DNA from: Guyanagaster necrorhizus
Lineage: Eukaryota > Basidiomycota > Agaricomycetes > Agaricales > Physalacriaceae
Length of the DNA: 64,000 bases
Direction: 5' to 3'
Assembly: GCF_019112545.1 (NCBI RefSeq)
Contig: NW_025064890.1
Span: 647,818-711,817 of the forward strand
The notes under the pieces are model-generated. The model ran no database searches, was not told the origin of the DNA, and saw only the letters and a list, made by a program, of their open reading frames with translations. The first letter of the stretch is position 1, and every line of letters starts with the position of its first letter. Made by a program: the position numbers and the translations under genes. Shown piece by piece: positions 47,356 to 59,125 of the stretch.

Positions 47356-49775
47356 CTAGTCAACAAGATGATCTGAAGAATATTGGAGTGAGCGCAGTAA
47401 TGACATTAAAGGCACGAGAAAATTTTACCTGCCAAAGGTAATACAACAGGTAAATCGTCAAGGAATTCCGCATAGTGAATCCTGCCCTGGAATGTGTAGC
47501 GTATGCGCAGCGTCTTGGCAGCGAACGGAGCGAGGTCATAAAAGCCTTGGAGGCCAGCCTGGAGGAGCATGAGTGTCAACAGCCCCCGGAGCTGATTACC
47601 GCTTGAGACAACAGAGACCCACCTTGCTTCTGTGGCCAGGAATGTGGAGCTGAGAGTTAGATATCAACGCTTGGACAGGGATGGTTACATCGAGATCATA
47701 TTGACTCCCAAAGTCAAAGGACTCAGCAGGACCGTATGTGGCCTCAAGAATAACCAGCCCTAACTCCGTACGTGAGCAGTCAGCATTACTACGTCACAAG
47801 GTGCTTACATACCATCCTTCGCGGCCTCCGCCGCCATGCGCTTTTTGGCAGGCTCCGTGAGAATGGAAATGGTATTCTGCGTCTGTTGTTTTATCGTAGT
47901 GTCTTCCTCCAATTTTTGACAAGCCTCAGAAATTTGGCTACCCAAGCATCAGAGATAAAGTCGTTACTGGCGGAAATTAGTAACGGCCCACCTGATACGT
48001 TGCCTTCGACGACGAGGAACCACGATAAAATGATAGCCCAGAACCAAAGCAGATGATGGAATAACGATAGTCCAGAAGGCGAGGCCTGGGTCGTATTCAT
48101 TCGAGAGGAGGATGGGGACGTGGAGACGTTGACCTAAATGATAGAGGCTGCTTAAGGGTTATGAAAAATTCTGGGGGAACACAGGCAAAATCAACGAACT
48201 CCAGGTCAAGTTCAACGCCCAAAAATCCCAGGGATAGGGAGGCCTTCACTGACGCCGTGTCGCCTGTCCATCCGCCGGAGACCAGCCATGACAATCCATC
48301 AAGTCCGAATTGCAGCCCAGCCTTGATCTCGAAGGCCAACTCCGAGAAAGCGAGACCCCACTGACCTATGACCTTGGGCTCACCGGGATTTAAGGAAACT
48401 CCATAGGTCCAAAAAGAAAACGTTGACTTCAGGCCGGATACAGAGAGCGAAACTGGGGTCGAAGGAGTATCTTGATCTTCCCATGGGGAGTCAGAAGCAT
48501 CTGAGGTAAGGGCCAAAGGTGATGACGCAGTCACAAAAACTGAGAGCTGTGGAAGAGGCCCAAAATGGCAGGAGAGATCACCTTTCCAACGGTGTTTGGC
48601 TGAGAGAATCCGGGAGAAGGAAAGAGTAACAGGTGGCACTCTTCCCGTCTTTCGCAAGGGCAGGTACGTTCTGACGGAGATACTGCCAATCTTGTCATCT
48701 CGAAAAAGCGTGTCCAACGTTACGGTACGATATGAGAACAGGGAACTTGTCGCCTATGTCATCCGTATGAAAGAAATCGAGTGACATAAGTCAAAGCATT
48801 TATGTAGTACATTCCACTTACACTGAAGGTCAGACGAGGAGAAAATTGATGTCTTATCGTGCCAACAACATCGCCGCCAGCTTCTCCACCGCGACTATTC
48901 ATGCGGGTCATGAGTAGCAGATTTGTCTTGTCCGACAAGGCTCTCTATATTAGCCTTTATTAAGCAAGAGCAAACCGACAGGAAGTACAATTAAATGTAC
49001 CCTTGTGTTATACTTTAGCCCCCATGTCAGAAGAGATATGTTTTGCAGCCGATGTCTCATTCTTTGGGGCCATCGATAATGTGAGAATCCAGGTTCGAAT
49101 AAGGACGACGCATCGATACTGCAATTGAGCCGAGCTTCGGGAGATATCAGCTTCCTCAGGTCTTGATGCTTTGACGTCCATTTCAGCTGACTGAGCATCC
49201 TTTTTACCTATGCGAAGCATTTAAACAGCCTGGCATGAATAATAAAATTTTAGACACCAGCCTCTTGCGAGGGCAGCTTTCGCAAACTCTCTGGCCAGAT
49301 CACCTTAAGTCCATCGTTGCCTTTGAACAGAAAAATGAATTGAAGTCCACGTGCAACGGGGACAAAGCCCACCCAAAGTGTCGTAAACGTTTCTGAAACT
49401 GATTTAGTAGCTTGGATCGAACGATACAGAGACCTGGTTACCTGAGAAAAGGATCCGATAAGACTTGAGGGGATACATCAATCAATACGATAATTAAGGC
49501 TAGAAAATCAGTAACCTTCGTAGGCTTTCTGTATGTCGAGAAAGTTCTTTGCGGCAACTTCTCGCGTTTGATCGTTGCGCTGCTTGTCAGGATGAAAAAT
49601 GAGCGATAGCTCCCTGTATCTGTCATGTATTTCCGCCGATGACGCGTGCTCTGATATATTGAGCACCGAGCTATTCAATGTGGCAACGCGTCAATTCGAC
49701 GAACAGTGCTCCAGAAAACGAGGTGACGCACTAAAGAAGTGGTTCCTGCTTGTCAGATAAATCCATGGAGTTCAT
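47356..49775 (-). CDS. DnaJ homologue of the DNAJC11 type (J domain plus DUF3395)
   Basis: In animals DNAJC11 associates with the mitochondrial MICOS/SAM bridge and cristae. The start MNSMDLSDKQEPLLY runs across an intron into SVLNISEHASSAEIHDRY and a J domain with the Hsp70-stimulating HPD in LIFHPDKQRNDQ. The middle is a beta-rich region: DKIGSISVRTYLPL, LSLSVSGLKSTFSFWTYGVS and VELDLEFVDF. A membrane-proximal block reads LAFWTIVIPSSALVLGYHFI then VVPRRRRQR. The C-terminal DUF3395 shows LEEDTTIKQQTQNTISIL, GLVILEATYGPAE, DLDVTIPVQALISNSQL, GFYDLAPFAAKTLRIRY and ends LPLADHLVD after a final intron. The join near 48160 was not pinned down. No damage seen. Confidence 0.85.
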
Positions 49776-50159
49776 TATATGTCCTGTCCCTAGGCGACCT
49801 GAAGGCAGCTGGCAGACTGAAACCGATGCGGGCCTGTCGGCAAAAACGTTGCAAAAAAAAGTTTGGTTGTGATGTCATAGGAAACGACCGCCACGCAGGG
49901 TGCCTGAAACGGGAGGACCACGTGGCCTTGCATCTTAGATCACACTCCTCCAGTCCAGGAACGTCTTCACGCGTACTTTGCAAGCGGACCGGCACTCAAT
50001 TACGCGTCGATGACCTCAATCGTTCAACTTGGGGAATAATATTTTTTTACGGCGCTTAGGCGGGATTTTGATTTACTACCATTTGCTTCCAAAGAACGGT
50101 CAAGTACTGAAGGGGAGACCTTGCCGACGCCGTAGTACCTCTAGATTGCACCCGTTCAA
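49776..50159. other. Spacer upstream of the DnaJ gene
   Basis: Contains an A8 run near 49853 and no supported gene; presumably the DnaJ promoter. Confidence 0.35.
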
Positions 50160-50165
50160 ACTTGT

Positions 50166-51198
50166 CTAACAACGACGACCCGTAACAATGTTGTGACGGC
50201 TGCGCTCAAGCCCACACACCAGCCGATATCTATCCTCCGGTAGTACGAACTGGCATGTCGGCAACATGTCGCAAGAAGCCTTTCGTCCTTCAACAGCCGT
50301 TTGAGGTCGTAAGGGCCGCATTGGAAAGAGAATCTCGCCTCCGAGAAGAATGGAAACTGCTAGGCATAGAAGAGGCGCTTGACAGAGGCCCAATCGGACG
50401 CCGGCGACTTCAACCTGCCTGTGGTAAACGTATGACAAGAATTCGAAGGGGTGGAAAGATGCCAGGGCAGAACGATGCCACTGTGGCATATGCTCCACCA
50501 CCACAACTGTAGAAATTCAAAAAGGGTCTCATGAGCTGCAAGAATCGTGAGAAGATCGAAGCATAGGACAACAACACTGAACTGATTCCACTGAAAACGG
50601 TCGTTTGTATCAGAGTCCGCGCTAGGCGCAACCCAACGGTCTTGGAAAGCGTTTGAATACATGGACACAACGATTTGATTTAAAATAAAATCTAACCGTC
50701 GCAGTAGCATGAGTCATGGGGATCACATCGACGACAATGTCAACATAGAACGAGATAGAACGGTACATGGCGAATTCCTGTCTCCGAATGGTCATGGCAT
50801 AGTAAAGACCTCCAAGTAGGAACTAGCGGCTCCGCGGTTCCATCCGTTGTCAAAGGTTGCCAAGTGGGAACAGTTCTATGCGGCTAGCGCACGGAGACTG
50901 ATGAATTAGGTACCTGCTTATCTTCGCTAAGTGTCTCGATAAGGCCCTCCGAGTTAATCGATACATGTACACTACTAGACAGCGGTGTTCTCGTCAGATT
51001 ATCGGCATATATGACCCACACTTGAATACCAGTCGACTGAAAACTCTGCAAGTATCGTAGTATCTCGGAGAAACAAACAGACTCAAAGTCACTACGCAGG
51101 TCCGGCACCGACTCGGCGACCCGCTCAAAGAGAATGCTCCATAGAAGGAGGGGGGATTCTTTAATTTTTAGCTGGGATCTAGCATGCAGGACTGACAT
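50166..51198 (-). CDS. Possible uncharacterised gene
   Basis: Not recognised. The frame from 51198 is well formed: SPLLLWSILFERVAESVPDL, FSEILRYLQSFQSTGIQVWV and HVSINSEGLIETLSED, followed by a GTACCT donor at about 50911. Further minus-strand frames to the left could be later exons: YRSISFYVDIVVDVIPM (about 50760), and a hydrophobic stretch with FDLLTILAAHETLFEFLQ (about 50560). The last open frame stops at 50166. Splice joins are not established and no known domain is visible, so this may be one gene, a decayed gene or partly chance. Confidence 0.3.
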
Positions 51199-52958
51199 TC
51201 TGATTTGTCTGATCGGCTATTCAGGGTCAATTGATCACTGATCACCCGTAGTTGTTACCCCGACTACCCACCGGGACTGAATTAGGATTTAGATTGAATG
51301 CCACAACGTAAAAAGGGAACGTGCTCTCAGCTTGTTGAGAGACCTACCGGCGGCACTTGTAGAGCAAAATTGGAATACAGAGACTTGTAAGGATTGTAAG
51401 GATGGATCAGTCTCTTGGGATCGCGAAAAGCCGTGCCCCTAAGAATTCAATCAAGGATAAAACGCCTGGACGATGTAATGTCTTCATGGTAAAGCTAGCG
51501 GCCTCTAACATAGGTTAGTCTCCGAGGCTTCCCGGTGCTAGTAATTGGCAAAGTATTTGATAGAAATTGGGTCAAGTTCCAGCCCGTAGTTTTTCCTGTT
51601 CTGGAGCATTCTACATTGGCGTTGCCATTGTATCTAAATTATATCTACACGAGCCTATGGAGCTCAGGAAGCCGTTGGTTGTACCGCTAAGTTCGAAGCA
51701 GCTCGCGATGTGGATGACAATACCAGCTGCTGAGAAACGTTTCCTTGAGAGCCAGTTAGGTCGAGCCAAAGATAACCTGTCATTTGGGAAGACCGATTTT
51801 CCAGATGTTGAATCGATTACGTGTCTTCGTAGGCGTTATATATTCCCGCTTCGCACCGTGAGCGATGATGCCCTTGAGGCCACAGGCCTGAAGCTTTATG
51901 CCGGAAGGCAGTGATGGGAGACTATGCAGAGAAGGACCGGAGAAACAGGAGGCAGTTGCTATCAGAGTGTATTCGAGCAGAAACGCCGAAGCTTGAGAAT
52001 GGTTGGTCGTGCTGAATGCCACGGATATAAGATCTCTTCAGGTCTGAGTAAATGAAATACCGCCAATGGCCGACGATGTACCAAGAAAATCACAGCTGGT
52101 CCATGCGTGCAGGATACAGAGCAGAGGAATTTCTATAGCATAAGAAAAGCCAAAGGGGGGAGCAAAGCAGAAGTCTCCGCCGCCCTTACCTCGGTCCAGG
52201 GTCCGCCACGTCGCGTAGATTTCTATATTTAGGAATGTTTTTCCATTAAAAAAACCATATGGATAATACAGGATCGGACCCACGATGGACAGACGTTGAT
52301 AGTATACTAGAATAACACCTTCCCACTCTCTCGCAGAAGGACTGTAAAATTGCGTGAGCAGACCACTATTAGAAGCTCTTCAAGTTCCAAGATCCAAGTC
52401 TAGTCCATGACCATGAGTATACGAGTTCGTCCGGCCACAAGGTTAACGTTCCAATACTAATTCCATCTGATAAAGGTTCTTAAATGTGACCATTTATCGC
52501 TCCTATCGACAGGGTCGAGACGTTCGAGAGCGAGCGGAGTCATTACTACTCCTGTTGCATTGATGGAAGTGAGCAAGAAACTGAGCGGTTCCAACATCGT
52601 CCGGTGAGACCAACATCTCACGACTTCTTCAGGGCTGAATGAATTGTACGCTGAATGCCTACACATGATGGTGTGATGTTTTGCGGCCCGAGGGGAAGAG
52701 CACGAGAAGAGCAGCATGGATTTTGCACCCAAAAATTGCTGAACTCTCAGGCCCCGAATTTCACAACTTGATGATGATCTCGGGAGTCCTTTTTCACACT
52801 CTTTCACGATGTGTGGACACTGAATGCAGATATAATCCAAATGGGGAAACTGACCTTTCTTGTTACTGTGTGACCTGCGTGACGGTAATTTCTTTCCTCT
52901 CAACGACGACGTTCAGGCAGAGCCCTTATTCATTCCGGGCCCTGAAGAGCAAATTCTC
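51199..52958. other. Gene-poor stretch upstream of ENP2
   Basis: About 1.8 kb with several open but unremarkable frames on both strands: plus 51567-51914, minus 51780-52022, minus 52038-52283 with a hydrophobic end, and minus 52457-52903. None forms a supported model. The right end should contain the ENP2 promoter. Confidence 0.3.
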
Positions 52959-55387
52959 ATGGCTGCGGATGCACAAGATGTGAAAGTATACACTGTTAAT
53001 GGTGCCCCAACGGGCTCATCGTCTTCTCTACCCGACTGGCTCACCCGAAAACGAGCTGGAAAAGGCAAACGCGCTATACGGGAACACTTCGAAGGGACTA
53101 TTGAGCTAATTCAAGGATTTGAATTCCCAGAGGCCAGTAATCGTATAAAAACCACGCGAGACGGTACCCATGCCGTCGCTACCGGGACGTACAAGCCTCA
53201 AATGAGGGTATGGGACTTAAGCCAGCTGTCTCAGAAATTTGAACGGCATACAGATGCTGAAAATGTTGATTTTGTTGTACGTGAGTCGTCTTGTTGCGGT
53301 AGGGAAGGTTCTTTTGCTCATCATATGTTATCATAGATGCTGTCCGATGACTGGACTAAATCAATACACCTACAAAACGACCGTACTATCGAGCTACACA
53401 CACAGGGGGGCTTCCACTACCGGACACGAATACCACGGTTTGGACGCTCACTTGCGTACCATTTCCCTTCGTGTGATGCGCTCATCTCCGCCTCTGGTAA
53501 TGAAATATATCGTCTCAATCTGGATCAGGGTCGATTTATGACTCCCTTGGCCTTGCAGGCCGACGAAGAAATTGCTGGAGTGAACGTTATCGATGTCAAC
53601 CCAGCGCATCAGCTGTGGGGCTTTGGGATAGACGGCAGCGGTTCGGTTCATTTCTGGGATCCCCGATCGAGATCTAGCGTAGGGGTCCTGCGAATACCGA
53701 CGAATAGACTGTCAACAACAGATGTTGTTAGTGTGACGGCGTTGGCATCTCGTGATGACGGGCTCACTTACGCGGTGGGAACGACGACGGGCCATTCACT
53801 GCTATATGATATTCGGGCAGCGCGGCCATTTGCCATGAAGGATCAGGGATACGGTCTTCCCGTGAAAAGCCTCGTGTGGATCGAGGGTGGTAGTCGTATG
53901 GCAGGAGATGGCATGGTCCTCAGTGCCGACAAGAAGGTCATCAAAATCTGGGATCGGAATTCGGTATGTTGTACCCGCCGTGCATGCTTCGACCGTAAGG
54001 TAATGATTTACTTCTAGCCCTCAGCCAACTTCGTTTCTATCACACCTGCCACTGACCTCAATCACGTTCACCATGTTCCTGGAAGTGGGCTTCTAATGAC
54101 TGCCAACGAAGGCATCCAAATGGGTACTTACTTCATCCCCCAACTTGGACCCGCACCACGTTGGGCCAGCTTCCTTGAGAATATTACCGAGGAAATGGAA
54201 GACCAGACCCTGCGGTCGATTTACGAGGATTACAAGTTTGTTGAGAGGAAAGAATTGTCAACGTTCGTATATTGCTTTTACTTTACAGTTTATGTGGCTG
54301 ATTGTCGACACATCTCCAGATTGGGCCTGGATCACCTGGTTGGCACACCCGCATTGAAGCCATACATGCACGGATACTTTGTCTCGCTCAAGCTTTACGA
54401 GACGGCGCGTCTCATTGTCAATCCATTCGCATACGCTGAGTACCGAGAGAAAATGGTTCACGAGAAGATGGGAAAGATGGCCGAGACGCGTATCCGGACG
54501 AAGAAGGATGTTGGCGTCAAGGTGAACAAGGTGCTAGCGGAGAAGATATTGAAGGATGAGGAGCGCGCCCTGAAGAAGAAGCGCAAGACGGCAGAGAGAA
54601 AAGGAGAGAGCGTGATGGATGTGGATGTGGATGAGCTAACCAGCCAACAGAACAAACCCAGTTTGCTGAATGACCCACGATTCTCTCAAGTGTTTGAAGA
54701 TGCGGCGTTTGCGATTGACGAGACAAGCCGGGAGTACGCACTGCTGAACCCATCGTCAGTGGCGCAGGCTAGAACCGGTAAGGGTAAGACGGCTGTGGAA
54801 GAGGAGGAAGAGGAGAGCGATAAATTTTCGTCCGATGGCCTCGGCAATAACGATGAAGACGATAGTGGAAACGGAAGCGAAAGTGGAAGTGATAGCAGCG
54901 ATGCCGGAGGTACGTTTTTTCCTTCGTATTCTTATTTCATGTACTCAACGTCTTCACCTCAGAGCTTACCAAATTCGACCGACGAGCGCGTCCTGGACAA
55001 CAAAATGTTCGTGCAAAAGAAGCTTATGACCGAACGCGACGACAAAATCGAGTGGCGAATGTCAATATGGTACCGATGCGTGTGCAAAATGGCTCGGGTA
55101 TGAATCGGGACGCCACTTTGGGTCAACGCCGCAGAGGTCCGTCTAAGGCCGCATCTCGATCGAATCCAAACGATGGCGAGGTGGAACTCAGCTGGGTGCC
55201 TTCGAACGCTGGCCCAAAAGCCGATGCCAAGTCTCAACATAAGCGCAAAGGTGTCGAGACCTTCGGCGCCGGCCTTGAACGGGGTGGCGAATCCATGGCC
55301 GAGGTGGCAGAGCATGATCGTAAAGGCCGAACCCAACGTAGACAGGGCGTACGGAGTGGAAGTAAAAATGTATTCCGGAGAATATGA
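52959..55387 (+). CDS. ENP2: Ribosome biogenesis protein Enp2 (NOL10)
   Basis: Nucleolar WD40 protein of the 90S/SSU processome required for 18S rRNA maturation. The start MAADAQDVKVYTVNGAP precedes the conserved LPDWLTRKRAGKGKRAIREH and the hallmark GFEFPEASNRIKTTRDG then VATGTYKPQMRVWDL. WD repeats follow (VNVIDVNPAHQLWGFGIDG, VTALASRDDGLTYAVGT, GMVLSADKKVIKIWDRNSP). The Enp2-specific block reads MTANEGIQMGTYFIPQLGPAP, continuing to WASFLENITEEMEDQ, then LVGTPALKPYMHGYFVSLKL. The C-terminal half is highly charged with KKRKTAERKGE and acidic runs (EEEEEESDKF), plus a basic tail ending NVFRRI. Five short introns, all blocks open. Confidence 0.92.
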
Positions 55388-55515
55388 TCTTATTGGAATA
55401 TTATGTTACAAACCTTCGATTTATGTGAAAGCTGAAGCTGCAGTTTTGGGGGAATGCCAATTACATACAAAGTGTAGGAGTGTCCAACATAGTGACCGCC
55501 TCATACACCATCTCC

Positions 55516-56760
55516 CTAGTAGGTTTTCTTTTTCTCGTCCACGGAAAGACCACCTAGACGGAAAGTATGATGAGATGCTCATGCAGAACGCGACTTGGAC
55601 GCTTACCAGGTCCCATGTTCACCAAAAGTATAAGACCACCAACAATAGCTACGGTTGAAGTTAGCGAAAAGAATACAATGAAATCCTACCGAACGTACAA
55701 AGTGTTTGGAAGAAGTCATACCTAAAAAGGGTCAGAGGATGTGCATAAGGATGTCATGAAAGACATACTTGAGGAAATCCCTTTGCGGATGTGCAGAGGG
55801 AACACTCCACCAGTTGTTCGCAAAGACGTTGAACGAGCTGAGGACAATGACGAGGAACGCGGCAGACCACTTGGCCTTGAAACCGACGGCCACCATGACA
55901 CAGGCAGCAAGACCAACTATAGAAACAAAGACACGCGCTAAGCTCCATTTTCCCTGGATGATAAACCCGAGGAATAGGAAAATGAGGAGGACGCGACCAG
56001 CGAGAAGGAAGCTGGGTGTCGGTTAGCCTAATTCCAAGAACAAGGACAAGTAGACATACTATTTCTTGCGGTCAGTTTCGCTTATAGTAGGGATGCCGGC
56101 AAAGAGTTTCTTTCGTGTAACCATCGAATCGCTGAATACCATAAAAAGACCACCAATAACACTGAGGTTGCGAAGGAAAAAGGTCATGTCGAATATGAGT
56201 CCGTAACCGAAGCCCTGGATAATGACCACGCCCAAGAGACCTGCAACCGCATATTCCGTGTATCGCTTGAGAATAACCGCAGAAGACGCGGACAACATTG
56301 TCTAGGAACGAACCAACGTTATGGAAACACCGCCATTTACACCGTAAAGAACAAGCTCACGACAACGTTGAGAATAAGGAAGAAATGTGAAATGCCCCAA
56401 GGAAACTTTCTGTGACTATTCATCGCAGGTAAATCCCGGAAAAGACGGGCAACCAGGTCAAACCACATACTGCTGCAAGTACCAAATCTGGTCTCCCCAC
56501 TGGGTCACGATCCTCAGCGCATCTTCCAAGAAGGTAACCACAATAAGAAAACGCCCAATTGCCGGCAAATGGGGTTTCAATGGTTGGGTGTAGATCTCGA
56601 CGTTATCCTCGATGGTCTTGCTAATCGTTCGTAACTTCTCCAGAGGGTCTTCTGGGTTAGCCGCTCGATAGCCAGACGATGGGCGAGAATTCGAAAGCCC
56701 ATGGGGGTCGATATTGTATGAACTCGACTGTGGACGAGCAATGCTGATCCTGGAGGACAT
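55516..56760 (-). CDS. ERV29: Erv29/SURF4 family ER cargo receptor
   Basis: Multi-pass ER-Golgi membrane protein that packs soluble secretory cargo into COPII vesicles. The chosen start at 56760 gives MSSRISIARPQSSSYNID; an upstream in-frame Met exists. Landmarks are IGRFLIVVTFLEDALRIVTQ, WGDQIWYLQQY, KFPWGISHFFLILN, then GVVIIQGFGYGLIFDMTFF, LRNLSVIGGLFMVFSDSMV, a central LLAGRVLLIFLFLGFII, and FNVFANNWWSVPSAHPQRDF. The last exon, joined across an intron at about 55551-55600, ends GGLSVDEKKKTY. The terminal KKK-x-x is a classic dilysine ER-retrieval signal. Five or six introns; intact. Convergent with ENP2, 128 bp between stops. Confidence 0.9.
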
Positions 56761-57022
56761 GGTAGAAAATGAAGGAAACGGAACGAAAGAGACGTGTACA
56801 AAAGTCACGGTGTACGTGGCGGTGAGCGCACGTGCCGCATTGATCTAATCCTCGCTTCTCGCTACGGTACTACCGGTGATACCAACGTTACACACGCATC
56901 CCAGAAAAATTCCGTAGACATGTCTTGTTCTGCGTTACACCTTGTGCCAAAAAAGAGTATTATGCGGCAAAATATTATCGGCTACATTTGCTGTCAAATA
57001 CCGCAGCTACTACTTATCCGAT

Positions 57023-58539
57023 CTATCCTGATTTACTGCCGTCTTCTCCCGCTTTCCATACCTCTAATCCGCCTTCACCGCCGACACCAACGAGGCCTCT
57101 CTTCCAATCGACACCGAGCACCTTTTTCTTCCCTTCCCAGGCCTTGAAGCTCGTCAGCGCATCCTTGGTGCTCCGTAGGTCCCACATCCGAACAACGCCG
57201 TCATAGGCACCGCTGACGATCTGGTGGAGCGACGACGATGCCTTGGCCACGCATGATGGCGTTGCGGGGTGCAAAAATGACAAGGTGTTAGAAACGACGC
57301 CGGCGCGCAAATCGTACAGTGAAACGGTACGATCAGTAGAGGCTGCGAGGGCCGTGTTGCCATCCGACGTGATGATCATATCCAAAAATGGTTTTTCAGA
57401 AGCAGTCTATCAACGAGAATCACTACAAAGGCCGTTCAAAAGATACGCCGCACTTACTATAGTCTGGGTACAGATTTCATTTTCGATGTCCCATATCCGA
57501 ACTGTGGAATCGAATCCACAGCTGTACGCCGTTTTGCTATCATTGTCGCTGAACAAAGCTCGAGATACTCGCAAAGTGTGCGATTTCAGGACGGCCTGAG
57601 GGGCTTTGCGCTTGGGTTTGGCCGTGGCGTCGAGTTTTCTCCTCTTCTTTCGTTCGTGATCGATAGTTTCCTCTGGTACTTCGTCGCTGGTGGGTATTTT
57701 GGTATCCCAAAGGCCGACGAGACCATCCCAAGAGGCGGTCAGTAGGTGTGAGCCTGTGCTATTCGACGCGATCGATGCCAGTGGTGACGTGTGAAGATGC
57801 AGAGTCGCGAGTAACTGTGAACGCGATGTTTCAGCACCCAATGTAATTCGCGTCAACTGAGCGGTCAAGTCGTGCGAGGCGCTTGCTACAAGGTGTGAAC
57901 CGTCGTCCTCATTCACAGGAACCACACATATAGAAGATATAGGCGCAGAGTGGATGGGACAAGCCGTATCCAGCTTTTGTGAGTAGTCGAATGCACGAAC
58001 TGCGCCGTCATAAGAGCCAGTGAGGAAGTATCTATTCAAAAAAAGTTAGCAAGTTTGCCTTAAACTGTTAGGACAGAGATAAATTTCGGAAGGAGGGAAT
58101 ACGGCCGGCCAAGATACAAAAAGGCACCAAAAGAACACTCACACACCCTTGAAGTTCACATGAAACCGACGAAACCCAGTCTTCATGAGGCAGGTCGGAC
58201 ATTTTTTCGGGGGGAAGAAGAGATTCAATGTATTCTATCTCTAACGTTTCTTCCTACAATTCGTAAGAACCAACGAAGTCATATTTCATAGAAAGGACGC
58301 ACCTCGGCAACGCCATTCTCTGCACACCATTCTCCCAGACTACTGGCAAGGACCTCCTTTTTGACCAAAAAGTCAAACGGTACTGGAATAGATAAAGATA
58401 GGGCCTTGTTTATCAGCTGGGAAAGATGGAACCGCCTCCATGTCGCTGGAATCATAAATTTTTGGGTTGGTAGAGGGTATGGTGTTTGTGTGGTGAATAC
58501 TACAGGGACGGAGGGTCCTGAGGATGATGAAGAGGCCAT
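57023..58539 (-). CDS. YTM1: Ribosome biogenesis protein Ytm1 (WDR12)
   Basis: WD40 subunit of the PeBoW/Nop7 complex needed for 27S pre-rRNA processing and 60S assembly; its N-terminal domain is removed by the AAA ATPase Rea1. After a Ser-rich start (MASSSSSGPSV) comes the NLE/UBL domain: VVFTTQTPYPLPTQKFMIP, FLVKKEVLASSLGEWC and ETLEIEYIESLLPPK. The WD repeats include PHEDWVSSV, GYFLTGSYDGAVRAFDYS, GSHLLTASWDGLVGLWDTK, AYSCGFDSTVRIWDIEN, DGNTALAASTDRTVSLYD and QIVSGAYDGVVRMWDLRSTK. A basic linker (HERKKRRKLDATAKPKRK) sits where the family has it. It ends near DGSKSG. Three introns. Shares strand with ERV29, which lies 262 bp downstream of its stop. Confidence 0.92.
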
Positions 58540-59054
58540 TTTGACTTTTTTTTTTTCCAGTTGAATTTATGGCCTATGGAGGCCCTGCAAGTATCCAAGA
58601 CCGTTAACACGGTTCTTCTTTGTGAAAAAGAGAAGAGAGAAATTATTGTCACGGTAGTGACGATGTGACATGACGATTCCGAGCGCCCCGAGATAGAATT
58701 CTAAAAGCTGCCGCCAGCACAACACACAAGAGACCCCGCTGAGGAACAGATTCTAGATTTCTATAGTTATCGTGCCAAATGAACGTTGAACAACTCAAGT
58801 ATGTGTTACATTCCATCGCAGCTTTTGTTCCTCCGAGTAAAAAAATGGAAGGACTGATGATTTGATTGCAGGTACTTTACAACTGGCACGGTTGCTCGTG
58901 ACATTTATTTAGATCGCTACATACATGAATGCAATAAACATGACTCCGGCCATTTAGGCGCCTCCATCAGCGTTTCGACACAAGCTTCTGGGCTAAAATA
59001 CAACTTCCGATGCAAGAACCATTCACGGTGTCGTGTCAGAAAGCTGATGTTCAC
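58540..59054. other. Spacer between YTM1 and tyrosinase promoters
   Basis: Divergent upstream region for YTM1 (minus) and tyrosinase (plus). A T10 run lies next to the YTM1 start at about 58547. A short frame starting MNVEQLK near 58780 is too small to support. Confidence 0.35.
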
Positions 59055-59060
59055 TATATA
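59055..59060 (+). promoter_or_regulatory. TATA box (TATATA)
   Basis: ACTATATAGAAG, 71 bp before the tyrosinase ATG at 59126, within the same distance range as the TATA boxes of the secreted-peptide and dehydrogenase genes. Confidence 0.45.
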
Positions 59061-59125
59061 GAAGAGACTCTTCCTCGGTCTGGTTGTCTTTCCTTAGACT
59101 TTGACTGGCCCCTCCACTTACAAGT

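Noticed and set aside
51567..51914. 115-codon plus frame in the gene-poor region
   Set aside because: No domain, no promoter or intron context, and an equally long minus frame overlaps it.
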